64,000 bases of DNA from Codonopsis lanceolata (GCA_013146195.2 CM028384.1:75240728-75304727); one strand, 5' to 3'; counted from the stretch's first letter, positions 31,652-44,325 are shown. Notes: a model not told the origin generated them from the letters alone. Made by a program: numbers and translations.

Positions 31652-34600
31652 GTATATTTCACTTGAGATTTCCCTTTCCAGATTCTGAAAATTGAAATTC
31701 GATATATATACTTTATGATGCAATCCAATCCACTTTGTACGAAAGTCAAATTTGTTTCAGACGGATCGATTGAGTCAATTCGCTTCAACTTTCTTCACTT
31801 TGTTATTATCACATCACTGATATGGATCTGAATCTGAATCTAAATCTGAATCTCTTCCGCATTTTCAATTTGGGGGAGGATTCAGATTTGATTCGGTTTG
31901 TTTGTGTGATTGCTTCTTGCGTTCTTTGGTTTCGTGCTAATATTAGATCAATCAAAGATTTTTATGAAGATCGCTTGCTTTAACTTTTTGATGCTGTTCT
32001 GAGGGCTTCATCTGTAGATGGGTTTTAGTTTTAGTTCTAGTTCATCTTATCAGGAATGTATGATTTTACTTGTACACCACTGTATACATGCTTCTCATCT
32101 TGGCATTGACGCAAAAGGTTGTCGGGCTGTATTAAGATCTATCTAAAATTTGATTGCACAATTTCTAGTCTTTCGACACGACATGGGTAGTGTAAATTAG
32201 TACAAAATCTTAAAGTTCTGGCTGATTCGACCCCCTGAATCCATACCGGTATCGATCCTCCTACATGAATCCAGGTAACATGGCAAAAGAAATATAACAT
32301 ATACAGATGAATGAGAGGAAAGAAAACAATGAGAGAAAAGCCTGATGCCATGCATCATGGTGGCATATTTGAAATCTAGGACATATTGAAGTCTCTTGAT
32401 TAAATTAATTAATTACTCCCACCATGACTCCATCCCAAAAAAGAATCCCACCTTGATTTATTGGTCAATTTGATTAAACTTTGACCATAGATTTATAAAA
32501 ATGGACTTATCGTTAGGAAGTTTTAAAAATTGTTACCGATGGTATTCATAATCAGTAAATGTTATTTACAAGCTCGAACTCGTAATTTCATACCTCTTCT
32601 TAATATTGTACTCCTTCCGTTTTCAAAAATAAAGTCTCACTTTTCTCTTTGATTTGTTTGAAAAAACTAGTCTCATTTCTAAAAAAGAATATATGTTTAG
32701 TACTTTTTTAAAGAGGTATAAGCAAGTAATGCTATACTCTTAAAAAGTTTGACTTGTCAAATGAGGCTTTTTTTTGGGACAAAAGGAGTACGTATGATTG
32801 AAATTTCATTACTTTAGACATAATAAATGAACACACATGCTAAGCGTGTACCCACTTAAAATCCCAATAACCTAATTACCCTTTTGATTTTTTTATTTTC
32901 ATAATCAATTTCCTCCCTTAGAACCAAAAATTGCACACATGAGAGATACAACTGCTTTCTGAGTTTGCTCCCCCCACGGCTGAACATATGCCTTGTGCCT
33001 TTTGACTATACTATAACAAAGAGTTTTAGAAGAACTGCCTGGGTAGGCGGGCCTTGGCTAGGTAAGGCCGCCTAGGGCTTCTTGTCTTCCTAAAGGAGAG
33101 CCGCCTAGGTCTGGCCCTCAAAAATTCTGGTTTAGTGCATGAAATCTATTGAGGGAAATAGCAGCCCTGATAAAGGGAGCTTTGCGTAGGGTTTGCGGCC
33201 CTAGTGAGAGAAACCCGCCGATTGATTCCTTCTATCAAAAAAAAAAAAAAAACTAACCTTGATGGAGCACCACCTAGGGTTTGTGGCCCTGGTGAGAGAA
33301 GGCCACCGGCTAATTCCGGGCATTGGAAAATAAATAACCTTGATTTGAAGAGAGAGAGAGAGGGGGGAGACAGAGAGACAGAGTAATTTGGAAAAAATGG
33401 GAAAAATAGGTCGAATTTTGTTTTAATGGGGTCAAGGGCAGTTTGGTAATTTCCCTCTTTAAGCGGGTGAGACGTTTTGCACCTTAGGGTGCGACTTTTA
33501 GCACCACTCGAAATGAATGCTTAATAGTTATTTGATATTGTCGTAGATTGACTTTCCAATAGAAGTGGACTACTTTCTTGGGATGGAGGGTTATGTTTTC
33601 ATAGGAAATGAATTGGTGAGAGATTGCTATTCATAATTTACTTGTTGGGCTTGTGCATCCCAACTTCCCAACCTGTTTGTGGTAAAAGTCTGTTGATAAA
33701 CAATGATGTATTGCCATGACAACCATTCTTCCTCCTTAAACTGGTAGTTGTTTACTGGAAAATTATGACTGTGGAACATGGGAAAGTACAGAAGATAGGC
33801 TTGTTGGACTCGTGTCTACTGCGACATGTGTGGTCAACTCACAAAGTTAAAGGTGTTAGAGAGGCAGTGAAAGCTTGCTTCATGTCAATTAATTTACCAA
33901 ATTTACTCAAAAAATTGTTTAGTGTATCAAATCAAGCTATGCTTAGTACAGATAGTTTTTTTTTTGATAAGTACAGATAGTTTGCAGTAATTTTTGAAGC
34001 TTTTAGAAGTACTTACATTTATCTATATGTCCATTTAGATATTATATATGGCCGTGTTCTCATGTCTTCTGTTTTAAGGTTGCTGTGTCTGACTTCAAAA
34101 TAAAATAAAATGGTTGCTGTGTCCGACACCATGTCTATGTCAAGATTCCTGTCCCTGTCGGCAAATCTAGTGGAAAATAACGAGGAAAAGAATATGATGT
34201 TGTATTGTTTGTTTGACTAGATAGTAACTATTGATTTATATAAAAGCCCTTCTCGTTGAACTTATTGAAAGGTCAGAATGTGCTTTTGTTTTCATACTTC
34301 ATATTTCTATGTAAAACGCCCCAATTACTTGGGAAATTACAAGTGGGATACGGTCCCAAGGGGACTGTATGTTGGCCGCATGGCGTCCCCTATGCTGCGG
34401 ATGGTGGAATCAGTTTCCCAGCAGCACAATAGTAACTACTACATCACCACAACAAAAAAATTCATGCACATAAAATGCTACCAATTATTCCTACCGTAAA
34501 TCATATGATCTCGATTATGCCAATGAGCATGTTCAACAGCTTTCTAGCAAACCTGGCAATGCAAGAGAAGGTAGGTTACAGTTCGTCAACCCCTTGCAAT

Positions 34601-35430
34601 ACACGTAACCCTTTTTGGTAGGGATATTGCACCTTTGCCTCTATAGCTGACCAAGATAAACATTTAAGCTGACTCGACAGTTAAGATGTATAGTCACAGT
34701 GAAGAGTTGTGGTTTTCATATACCAAGACGTCGGGTGCATGTGATACCTTCTAATAGGGTTGTTGAACCAGTGCCTTTATTGCCGTCGAAGATATGCCTA
34801 AAAGCCAACTCCAACTACCGAAACAGCCTCAAACTCAGAATGTGTTATACATGCCTTAGGAGTAATGTGAAAAAGAGGAGAGATGGAACCTGGATTTTTT
34901 CCCCTCAAATCAATGCAAAGCTTTGTTGACTATTAGATTATTTCTTTTCCTACCCTGTGGTTAGTGCTCTGTTACTTTCTTAGTAAGATATGATTATTTT
35001 TTCCTCTTAAAACTGAATGAGGGGAGAATGGGTCATTAAAAGATGTATTACGAAGACAGTTGCAGGAAGAATGTTTTCAGTGACTGCTAGATGACTCCCT
35101 AGAATGACAAGAATTGTATCCTTTTGAGGGGTAAGCTATTTTGTACTGTTGGGCCAGTGGATTAGGGTTTGTTTGATAATGTACTATTTTTTACATCTTG
35201 TAAGTTATAACTATAACTAATAATGTATATACATAAATATACAAAGAGTAACCAGGCTGATCACTGATGCAAGTGGGGGTTGTTGAGGCTTGTGAGTTAG
35301 AGTCTTTCTATGAGATTACAAGTCATGAGTACAGTTTCCTGCTGCCTCCACTGCTTCTCATTATCTAATCGTTGTTTGATTTATTTATTAACTCAATTAA
35401 GTTTAACACTGGAATTTTGTTTCTATTAAG
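31652..35430 (+). other. Probable large 5' UTR intron of the LEA gene
   Basis: No conserved coding sequence is recognised. It contains a Stowaway MITE (32611-32788), a degenerate duplication near 33185-33325 (GGGTTTGCGGCCCTAGTGAG and its near copy), and a T-rich insert flanked by a direct repeat AGTACAGATAG (33946-33980). Small frames such as 34278-34499 and 34699-34929 have no domain I recognise. Confidence 0.5.
32611..32788. mobile_element. Stowaway-type MITE
   Basis: It begins CTCCTTCCGTTTTCAAAAAT and ends GGGACAAAAGGAG, with TA on both outer sides. It is 178 bp and non-coding, within the probable LEA leader intron. Confidence 0.75.
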
Positions 35431-35432
35431 GT

Positions 35433-36911
35433 ATGTCATCGTCTGATAAGCCAGAGATAGTTGAAAGGGCTTTCAAGAAGAAAGAAGATGAAGAAGATGA
35501 AAAGGGTGGGTTTATTGAAAAGGTAAAGGACTTCATCCATGACATTGGTGAGAAGATTGAAGAAACGATCGGATTTGGGAAACCAACTGCAGATGTTACA
35601 GGAATTCATATTCCTAAAATTAATCTTGAGAAGGCTGATATAGTTGTTGATGTGCTGGTGAAAAATCCAAATCCAGTTCCGATACCTCTCATTGACATAA
35701 ACTACTTAGTTGAGAGCGATGGAAGGAAACTAGTTTCAGGGTTGATCCCAGATGCTGGAACGATCCACGCACATGGTTCAGAGACTGTCAAGATACCACT
35801 TACTCTGATATATCATGATATTAAGAGTACATATGCTGAAATAAAGCCTGGAAGCATCATACCCTACAAAATTAAGGTTGATTTACTTGTGGACGTTCCC
35901 ATTTTTGGTAGGCTAACTTTGCCACTTGAGAAAACCGGAGAGATCCCCATACCTTACAAACCTGATATTGATCTTGAGAAAATCAAGTTTGAAAGGTTCT
36001 CATTTGAAGAAACTGTTGCTGTTCTTCATTTGAAATTGGAAAATAAGAATGACTTTGACTTGGGCCTCAATTCACTCGACTATGAGGTTTGGCTGTCTGA
36101 TGTTAGCATTGGAGGAGCAGAACTCTCCCAAACTAAAAAACTGGAGAAAAATGGTATCAGTTACATTGATATTCCAATCACCTTCAGACCTAAGGACTTT
36201 GGCTCTGCCGTTTGGGACATGATTAGAGGAAAGGGCACTGGTTACACCATGAAAGGAAACATTGATGTGGACACACCATTTGGTGCAATGAAGTTACCCA
36301 TTAGCAAGGAAGGTGGTACAACCAAGCTTAAGAAGAATAAAGAAGATAGGGGCGATGATGATGATGACGACGATGAGGTATACTTGCTATGTTGCCTTTG
36401 AACTAAACTTCGTTCTCTTTATATTCTGTTGATGTTTGTAGTTAGGAGACGTAATTGAATATTTGAATCCACATAATTCTTTTGATGGAGTTTTCTTTCA
36501 TGTGTTTGCTTGCTGGTGATGCTTCTAATGTCATTGCTTAATTTGCATTTGAGCATGCTTTTTCTGTACATTGTGCAATAATATATATAAAAGATGTGCA
36601 GATATACTTATCAAAAAAAAAAAAGATGTGCAGATATAATTTTCTTTTAATGGCCTCAAGTACCTTTTCTTGTCCTCCAATAGGAGCTCCTATCTGAAAG
36701 TCACCCATTTTAAAGGGAAAGTCGTGCTTTTACCCTAAAAGCACCCTAATCTTCCACTTATATCTTTTTGCGGAATTTGCTATATTTAGAAGATGGAGAT
36801 CTATGCTTGTGCTTTTTTAATTTATATCCTCAATAAGCTATGGTAGCATATACCCAGAAGATTACTACCCTCTTGGTGATTAAAGTTCATGTTTCACATA
36901 TCCAGGATTAG
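35433..36911 (+). CDS. LEA26: Group-2 LEA protein with two WHy domains (At2g44060-like)
   Basis: A late-embryogenesis-abundant group 2 protein: a folded, atypical LEA thought to protect cells in dehydration stress. Exon 35433-36377 encodes 315 residues, then intron 36378-36905 (DDE|GTATAC...ATATCCAG) and a final exon giving GAT TAG at 36906-36911, so 316 residues; Arabidopsis LEA26 is close to 325 (recalled). Residues 24-48 are an amphipathic linker (GGFIEKVKDFIHDIGEKIEE), 55-165 the first WHy domain with VKNPNPVPIPLID, 175-290 the second with NKNDFDLGLNSLDYEVWLSD and RPKDFGSAVWDM, and the C-terminus is Lys-rich then poly-Asp. There is no signal peptide or membrane segment, so cytosolic location is likely. 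Reading through the donor would add VYLLCCL, an intron artefact. The frame is fully intact. Confidence 0.93.
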
Positions 36912-37260
36912 AGGAGTCAGCTTGAGCAGTTGGTAAAGGAAGCTGTTTATCTTTTGTCGGTTGATGTTCTCGCCTTAATAAATTGAATACAACTTGAGCT
37001 CGAGGTATTTTCAAGATGGCAGCATGCATGTCCCTTGGGAAATATGGTTTGTATTATGTTGTGTGTTTCATTTTGTGTGTAACCTTTTCATCTGATTGCC
37101 ATTTATTCCTTCTGGACATGCCGTTCTTCATGTGGAGAGATGAGGATGGCGATAATGACTAATACTATTGATAACGAGACTTGATATTAGAGTTAGTGAA
37201 TGTGTGTTTCTGTCCTCTTTTCATTGTAAAATGCTTATTGATGTGAAATTAAGTTGTGTT
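36912..37260 (+). other. 3' UTR of the LEA gene (inferred)
   Basis: After the TAG at 36909-36911 the sequence is non-coding and contains AATAAA at 36977-36982, a candidate poly(A) signal. Further T/G-rich stretches occur at 37030-37080. The exact cleavage site is not visible. Confidence 0.5.
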
Positions 37261-37417
37261 GAATGTGGGAAGATATGATGAGTATGTTCCCTGCAGGCTA
37301 GGCATCAGATAGACGTGTCTTAGCTGAACTGAACACTGGTTCCCAAGCATTGGGAGGTTTGCTCAGGAGAGAGATTTTCTTGCCATACAAACCATCTTAC
37401 TTTTTTTTTTCCTGTAG

Positions 37418-37457
37418 CTTTCATCATCTTCTACCAGTGGTGGGAAGAACGGCAAAG
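37418..37457 (+). other. Possible alternative small exon
   Basis: A strong polypyrimidine tract and CTGTAG acceptor (ending 37417) and an AAAG|GTATGT donor (37457/37458) bound 40 bases that read in frame from the LEA exon as LSSSSTSGGKNGK. It could be an alternative end of the LEA transcript or a chance match. The rest of 37260-38029 shows only a 7-bp GAGCTTT tandem repeat (37513-37541) and no gene I recognise. Confidence 0.25.
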
Positions 37458-38037
37458 GTATGTATACGAGCCAATCTAATAACAGCAGAGCGGGGAGGAA
37501 CTCTATGGGTCCGGAGCTTTGAGCTTTGAGCTTTGAGCTTTGCCTAGTTTAGGGAACCCATCATCTTGCCTTTCCCTTAAATAGTATGTATTGTTCACCC
37601 CGATGAGATCCGTGCAAGACGAGAATCCAAGACTGCCATCTAATGCTTTGTACTTTCAGGTTCAGACCTAAGATCCGGATTCACCGGATAGTCAAAGACG
37701 ACCCACCCCTTGTGTATAGCCAGTCCTCTCCTGCATGAGACCCACCAACAGACCCATAGTTCTATATGGCTTTTGGGCTCGTGGCGTTACACTTGCTATG
37801 GAAGTGTAGTCTTGATAGTCTTCCCACAGCAAGTATCCTTCAAAGGAAATGCATTTTGAGCTTGATGCTCCTATGCAATGCAGTTGAAGACTCTTGTCTC
37901 ACACATAACATGATCAATGGCTGCCCCCAGTTTAGTCATGTCCCTCCTCTCTCATCACCCAACATGCTCATATATCCATATCATCTTCTCTAGCCATCAT
38001 CTTTTATCCAAGTACGGATCATCAAAAAGCATACCAA

Positions 38038-38237
38038 TAGGGATGACAATTCGTGTTTTCGTGTCGTGTTCGTGTCTTGTTATCGTGTTTTCATATTATC
38101 TATCTATAACAATAAATATTAATTTGAATATATTAACAATTTCGTGTCTTTCGTGTTATGTCGTGTTGGGCTTATCGTGTTATTTGTTTCTGTAATCGTG
38201 TTTTATAATCGTGTCGTGCCAGACATTACCACCCCTA
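38038..38237. mobile_element. hAT MITE, 200 bp, CGTGT-rich
   Basis: The ends are TAGGGATGACAAT and ATTACCACCCCTA. They are flanked by near-identical eight-base duplications (CATACCAA 38030-38037, CCTACCAA 38238-38245). The interior is built from CGTGT motifs. A related element lies at 55854-56108 in the opposite sense. Confidence 0.85.
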
Positions 38238-38239
38238 CC

Positions 38240-39896
38240 TACCAATGTGGTTATGTGGGGGGAATAAGTGGTTCATTTGGGTAAAAAAAGGATAATTATG
38301 GGCATATGAGCTAATTAGTAATTACAACATTCAATTTCTTTTGGTGGGACCATTAAAAAGTTGTAAATGAATTTACTAATCGTGGAATGTTTGTGAAGAG
38401 ATGAGATTTTTACTTTCAATAAGGCAACACATACGACATAGAATTTTCTTTTTAAAAAACTTTTAGAAGGTTTACCATTGGAAATACCTCGGTTCGAGGT
38501 GAGTAGGTCTTATGTAAGATGGTCTTACAGATTTTAATCCGTAAAACGGGGCTATGCATGTTAATAGAGTCAAAGATTCAAAAATTGTAGTGCAACCCCT
38601 CAATTTTTAGAAATTACAGCATCATCTCTCAATTATTATAAATGAAAACGGTCAATTTTTTGGTTTGAATGTGTTACTTTTAATCCTTCAACGTGTAAGT
38701 CATATGTATGAAAGTGTGTCATTTTTGCTTTTAAATGTGTCACTTTGTATCTTTAATGAAAATTAATACTTTTTTTAAAAAATGTCACTTTTACCCTTTA
38801 AAAGTGTCACTTTTGGTCTTAATTATGTCACTTTTGATCATAAAATGTCACTTTTACATTAGAAATGAAATTAATCAAAGTTTTAAGTTGATTTAGGATT
38901 AAAATACAAAATTTGGGCACTTACGACTTCAATTTCTAAATTGTAAGAACAATTTAGATAATACATATATATTATATATAATAAATAACTAAATAAAACA
39001 TGGTTTGATTCGGTTTGGAAACAAAAATCATGAACCAAACTGAATTGATCGGTTTTTAAAGTTTGGAAATCAAAATCGAATCACATTTGATCAAAACAAA
39101 ACCAAATCGCATGATTAGGTTTGTTTGGTTCGGTGGTTCAACTGTACCCCGTAATTTATTTGTTCTAATCTAATGTACACTTGTAATACTATAATATTAA
39201 CATCAACAAGATTCATGTCTATATACTACTCCGTCCGACTTTCGTCCCAAATTGAGTATCCTTTAACAGAATTCGTTTTTAAAAAATAAAGTAAATTCAC
39301 TAAATTCACTTTTGCTATATAACATGTCAATATGCTTTTGTAATTTTATTGTATGAAAATAACATAATCATCAATTACCTTAATTTTCACAAAAAAACTA
39401 AATGGACTCTCCCATTTAAATAATGAAAATATGAAAATATACTCTCTTTGTTTCACACAAAGGGTCCACTTTAAAAAATGCGTCTAAATTTTTTACTATT
39501 TTCATATTTACCCTCTACATTGATACAAGCTGATTGATCATGTTCTAGTAATTTTATAATTATGACAAACTCTAATGATATATGTTCCTAAATGAGGATT
39601 GGCACGGATTAAAAAAAAAGATAATTAATTATATTAAGATAAAATAAATTTTTTAAAGATATTCATACAAGAGTGGGGCCCATTTTTTAAAGTAAAAAAT
39701 AAATCAATGGTAAAATGATAAAAACAACTTCAAAGAAAAGATAAATTAGAACGTTGACACTTGTTTTGGAACCGCCTAAAAAAAGAGCATTGATTAAAAA
39801 ACAAATAATTGATTCTATTAAGATACAATGATTCCTAATCCTAAACAAGCATTAACATAGATTAAAAAAAGATAATTGTTCCATTAAAACAAAGTG
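38240..39896. other. AT-rich intergenic region with decayed repeats
   Basis: No gene is recognised. Seen: part of a TAGGTA-type palindromic MITE near 38508-38560 (GGTCTTACAGATTTTAATCC), a run of TGTCACTTTTNNNC motifs (38690-38860), a GGTTTGATTCGGTTTGG-type repeat (39000-39140), and Stowaway-like starts near 39227 and 39438. The block from about 39580 to 39800 recurs near 39850-40215, where it is split by the MITE at 39897. Confidence 0.5.
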
Positions 39897-40043
39897 TAGG
39901 TCTTTTGTAATACAGTTACAGATCTTAATTCGTAAAATAATGTCTTATTTTTTTACAATTCAACCCACCAACACACAGACTACACAGTGGGTCAGTAAAG
40001 AGGATCTGTCTAATAAAAATCATGCGTAATACCGTCTTACTTA
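39897..40043. mobile_element. Palindromic TAGGTA-type MITE, copy 1
   Basis: It starts TAGGTCTTTTG and ends CGTCTTACTTA, and contains GATCTTAATTCGTAA and CACAGTGGGTC. It lies inside the second copy of the 39.6-40.2 kb repeat, which reads continuously across it. Confidence 0.65.
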
Positions 40044-40218
40044 AGTTTTTACCTAAAATAAAATTAATTTTTCTAAAGATATTCATGTAAGAATGGGGCT
40101 ATTGCATAAAGTGAGAAAATAAGTCGATGATAAAATGATAAAATAACTTCCAAGATAAGATAAATTAGAATGTTGGCACTTTTTTGGAACAAACCTAAAA
40201 AGAAAGATGAACTATTTT

Positions 40219-40367
40219 TAGGTAAATCATGTCTCCTTTAATAAGGTCTTACAGATCTTAATCGTAAGACGAAGTTTCACTCTCTTACAACTCAACTTAC
40301 TAACACATGGTGGGTCGAGTTAAGAGGATATGTCTTACAAAAAATATCCGTAAGACTGTTTTACCTA
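40219..40367. mobile_element. Palindromic TAGGTA-type MITE, copy 2
   Basis: It starts TAGGTAAATCATGTC and ends ACTGTTTTACCTA. The middle has GATCTTAATCGTAAGACG and ATATCCGTAAGAC. It is closely related to 39897-40043 and 63312-63449. Confidence 0.7.
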
Positions 40368-40989
40368 AGTTTTTACCTTTTAAGTATGAGAGAGTATTAC
40401 TTAATTATTAAAATTTCAAACTATAAGTTCGTTGAGTGAAATGAAAGGAAATATAAAAATTAAACTTTTTTGAAAATTAAAAAAAAAAACACTTAAAACG
40501 GTACACTAGACATGCCCATCCGGTTCCAGTTCCGATTCACGGTTCTAGAATCGGCGATTCTTGAAGAAGATGGAGGTGAATCGGATTCGAACCATGAACC
40601 TTCGTGGTTCGGTTCTGAACAGTGAATCGTATTTACGGTTCACCGGTTCTACGACTCAAAAAAAAATTTGGTCAGTTGGATTTATTTTTTTCAAAACTAT
40701 CTTTAAACCTTTATGTAGAATATTTTTTGAATTTTTAAAGTGACCAAAAATCATTATTTTAACTTTGTGTAAGCATTTTCTACTTTGTAAAGTAACAAAA
40801 ATATTTTGTTAAAAAAATTTACAATGAATAACCAATGAACAAAAACCAAATTAAATGAGACTTACCTCTAAATTATATATTTCTTTTCAATAAAAAAAAT
40901 TCGAATCTAAAAATTAGATTTGGAATAGGGTTAGTTGAAAATAATTCAATATAATTTGGGGAATAAACTATCATAATAATATTTTAGCA

Positions 40990-42585
40990 TTTACTTCTAA
41001 ACCATCTTATTCTATTCTAGGATCTAATATTTTAGCTACTAAAAATAATGGTGGAATGTTCAAAAAATATTTTAATTATTTTATTCTCATATTAGCAATA
41101 CATTCACCTAAAGTTGGACAATCTTTAAAATGTTTGAATATATAACTAATTTTAGCACAATGTTCTAAAACTAATACGAAAGTATGATAATAAGAACTAG
41201 ATATTTGTTCGGTAGCGTCGTTAAAACCTTTCTAAATCATTTTTAAATTTTCACACACATCCCATTGATGAGGAAATATTAGAAGAGGGCAATCTATATA
41301 TTTGAAAAATACACATAATTGTTCCCAATGTTGATAAAATTCATATAACATTTTATAGGTGACATTCCATCGGTTTGGAACATTTACATGAAATAATTTA
41401 GCTTCCATATTTTGTTGTCTATAAAATTTAGCTCATTTTTGTTTTAATATTATGTTGTCTCATCAAAACTGATGCAATTTGTCTAATTGAATTAACTTCA
41501 TCACGTAAGGTCATCAAACCATCTTGCACACATAAATTTAAAATATGACACATGCATCTAACATGAAAAAAATTACCACAAATTAATGGTTGACAAAATG
41601 AAATGAGTTTGGGTAAACTAGTAGTATTATTTGAAACATAATCAAATCCAATTGATTTTTTTATATAAACCATATTCTTTCAAAACACCTATGATTTTTG
41701 CATAAATATTACGAACATTATGTATAGTATCAAAGTATTTAAATCAAATCAATCGTTTTTGTATTGTCCATGAGTTATCAAGTCAAATGACACGTAATTG
41801 CTCTATAATCATGTCGTTGCCATTTATCACTCAAATTATCTATATATATTGGAATTTTTTGCAATAAATTTATAAACATAATAATTAATGTTTTTTTTCC
41901 TTCTAGGCAAGTAATTTTTTTCTCACAAGTAGTTATATTCCTATGAAGTTTTTTAGCGACGGGATTCAATGTCAACTGTGCAAAATTCACCAATAAAACA
42001 TCATTTACAAAATTAAACGATAGACCTTTAACACAAATCAAATTTATAATTTGTTTTCTATACATAGCTTCGGTAAATTTAAATAGATTAGACATACATT
42101 GTTGCGATGAACCTACAACTCTTTGAATTTGTATTTGACCTTTTTCCATTCCAACCTTGTTCCTTATGTGCTTCTTATACGTGTCATATCTATTTGTTTT
42201 CTATACATAGCTTCGGCAAATTTAAATAGAGAAGACGTACCTTATTGTGTGAACCCGCAACTCTTTGGATTTGTATTTGACCTTCTTCCATTCCAACTTT
42301 GTCGGTATGCTTGTTCTTTATGAGCTTCTTATATGTGTCGTATTCATTTCCAGTTTTGAAGCTAAATGTGGCGTTTTAATAGCTGGACGTGACTAAAAAA
42401 TTATTACCTTCAAGTTGCGTCCTTGTATAATGCATCGTGAATATATCGGGTTGTCCCATTGTTCGAGCTTGGGTGCCACCTTGAACTCGACCTCCTCTTG
42501 TTATTCCGCCTATGGTTTGAGTGATACTCTCTTGAGTACGAGGATTCGTTTCGGAGGTGTGAGGATTTATCAGCTCATCACCCAT
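40990..42585 (-). pseudogene. hAT transposase (RICESLEEPER-like), decayed
   Basis: Reading leftward: an N-terminal Gly/Thr-rich stretch from ATG 42585 (GGITRGGRVQGGTQAR), remnants of the BED-finger linker (EKGQIQIQRV), then FTEAMYRKQIINLICVKGLSF and LVNFAQLTLNPVAK (42060-41940), LSDKWQRHDYRAI (about 41830-41790), and the conserved block CGNFFHVRCMCHILNLCVQDG (41575-41515). Next comes YEFYQHWEQLCVFFKYIDCP and HQWDVCENLK (41350-41250), then FKDCPTLGECIANM and IPPLFLVAKILDPRIE (about 41130-41000). Multiple stops and frame changes break it. The C-terminal dimerisation domain is not found. A 143-bp tandem duplication adds a second copy of FTEAMYRKQ-coding sequence. Confidence 0.85.
42052..42335. 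repeat. 143-bp tandem duplication in the transposase remnant
   Basis: TTGTTTTCTATACATAGCTT recurs at 42051 and 42194, followed in both by CTTTGRATTTGTATTTGACC and CCATTCCAAC. The copies differ at a number of positions, so the duplication is not recent. Confidence 0.88.
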
Positions 42586-42599
42586 TGGATTGTTTACAT

Positions 42600-43224
42600 C
42601 AAACTAGTGATGTTCTCGTGTGTTGCATAGTTTGTACACGGGTATAAAATTATATACTCAATTAAAGTTGAATAATATACAATTAAAAATTTTAATATGA
42701 AAAAATAATTGAAAATTAATAAACAATAAAATTAAAGATAGAAAATCACATAAATTTGAAAAAGTTATTATAAATTTATTTAAATGTATTTCCTTGTTCG
42801 GAAAGGGAGGATTGGATGAAATTGAACCATCTTTGTCATTCATTAAGTCAACAATTGATAATAGACTTGTGTATGTGAATGACAAAAATCGATAGAGATG
42901 ATAGTTTCCAACATTTTGTACTAATGTAGTAGCTATAAAAAAATGTTGGTTATTGAAAATACAGACATATAAAAATACATAAATGAAAATTAATTTACTA
43001 AATAGTCAAAGATAACACCATTTGTTATATTCGATAAAGGAGAAATTGAAGTATGGTATAACACTCTAAACATAACCTTCAATTCTAAAATATTGTAGAA
43101 CAACAATTTGTGCAACATAATTTTTATATGATTATTCAATTAAAAAACACAAAGAAAAAAATTATAAAATGCAACAACATAATTTATACATGACATTACA
43201 ATTACATAAAACAAATGAGTAACT
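42600..43224. other. AT-rich 5' flank within the hAT element
   Basis: No feature is recognised beyond AT richness and short direct repeats. Open frames here are short and of low complexity. Confidence 0.4.
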
Positions 43225-44265
43225 GCGGGTCAGTCTTTTCTCCTAAATTTTCAATAACATAACTACACCGTTTTTCTCAACCGAAAATGTACACTTTCAT
43301 TCAATTGTTCTAATAATGCCCAAATCACATAGATGATGTAAATTTCTTCTTCTTCTCTCTCGTCATCGAGTTTGTCCGTCCGAAGAAGCAAAAAAAAAGT
43401 TTGGTGATTATAAATAAATAGGAAAGATAGTAGGAAGTTTAGGTGGTAAAGAATGATGGTTACTACGTAATTGTGTCTTCACATTCTCTTCCTACTCCAT
43501 ACTGTACTGAATGGTTTAATGATTGTTTGAGCCAAAAAAAAAAAATTTTGTACTACAATCATATTATTATGTGAAATTATTTTTATCATTCAAAAAAAGG
43601 GTATTGGGTCTAGACTTAATATGCGCATATAACCTTTTCATCATTTGATGTTAAAATTGAATGTTAGATTTTTATCAATTGACATGTGTATTATTTTTGT
43701 TGTTTTTTATAATGTTATTTCATGTTTTTTTTTGTTTTCTTAGTTGGACAGTCATACAAAAACTATGTTCCAGAAAATATTTATTCTGAACAGTATATTG
43801 TTTCTTCGGAACACTCAATTCCTCATAATTTTTTATTTATATTATGCTTTTTTAAATATTTGATTATCATTAAAGTGAGCATAGATGATCATCAATAACA
43901 AATGTTATATTTTGTTGTTGAACATCCTTTTTGAAAATGAATGCATCAATTTTGAGTCACAATGCATCATTTGTAAATTCTGATGCATCGATTTGTATGT
44001 GGAATGTAGATAAGATGCATTAATTTTGAATCTTTTGTTGATTGTGTACATGAAAGAAGAGAGATGAAGGTTTGATTCATTATGATTTAAGGCATGATTC
44101 ATAAATTGGATTAGTTGATTTAAATTGACGCATTGCGAATGCACTGATTAAGTAATCCGTAGCGCGTCTTCAGTTCATTAAGGGTATCGTAGTCTTTTCA
44201 CTTCAAAGTGTCCTTTTCGATTTAAAAAAACATTAAAAAAACTATAGCAATTGAAAACTTAACAT
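43225..44265. repeat. Dispersed ATGCATC-rich element, copy 2
   Basis: The left end region (TTTTCAATAACATAACTACA, then AACCGAAAATGTACACTTTC) is an imperfect inverted copy of the right end region (AAAGTGTCCTTTTCGATTT, then ACTATAGCAATTGAAAA). The middle has GATGCATCGATTTG- and TGATTCAT-type repeats and the conserved TTCATTAAGGGTATCGTAG. It lies inside the hAT element. A (TA)n tract follows at 44278-44320. Confidence 0.6.
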
Positions 44266-44275
44266 AGTGGACGAG

Positions 44276-44325
<50 letters not shown>

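Noticed and set aside
34278..34929. Small plus-strand frames in the LEA leader intron
   Set aside because: No recognisable domain, no codon or motif support, and they lie within an inferred intron.
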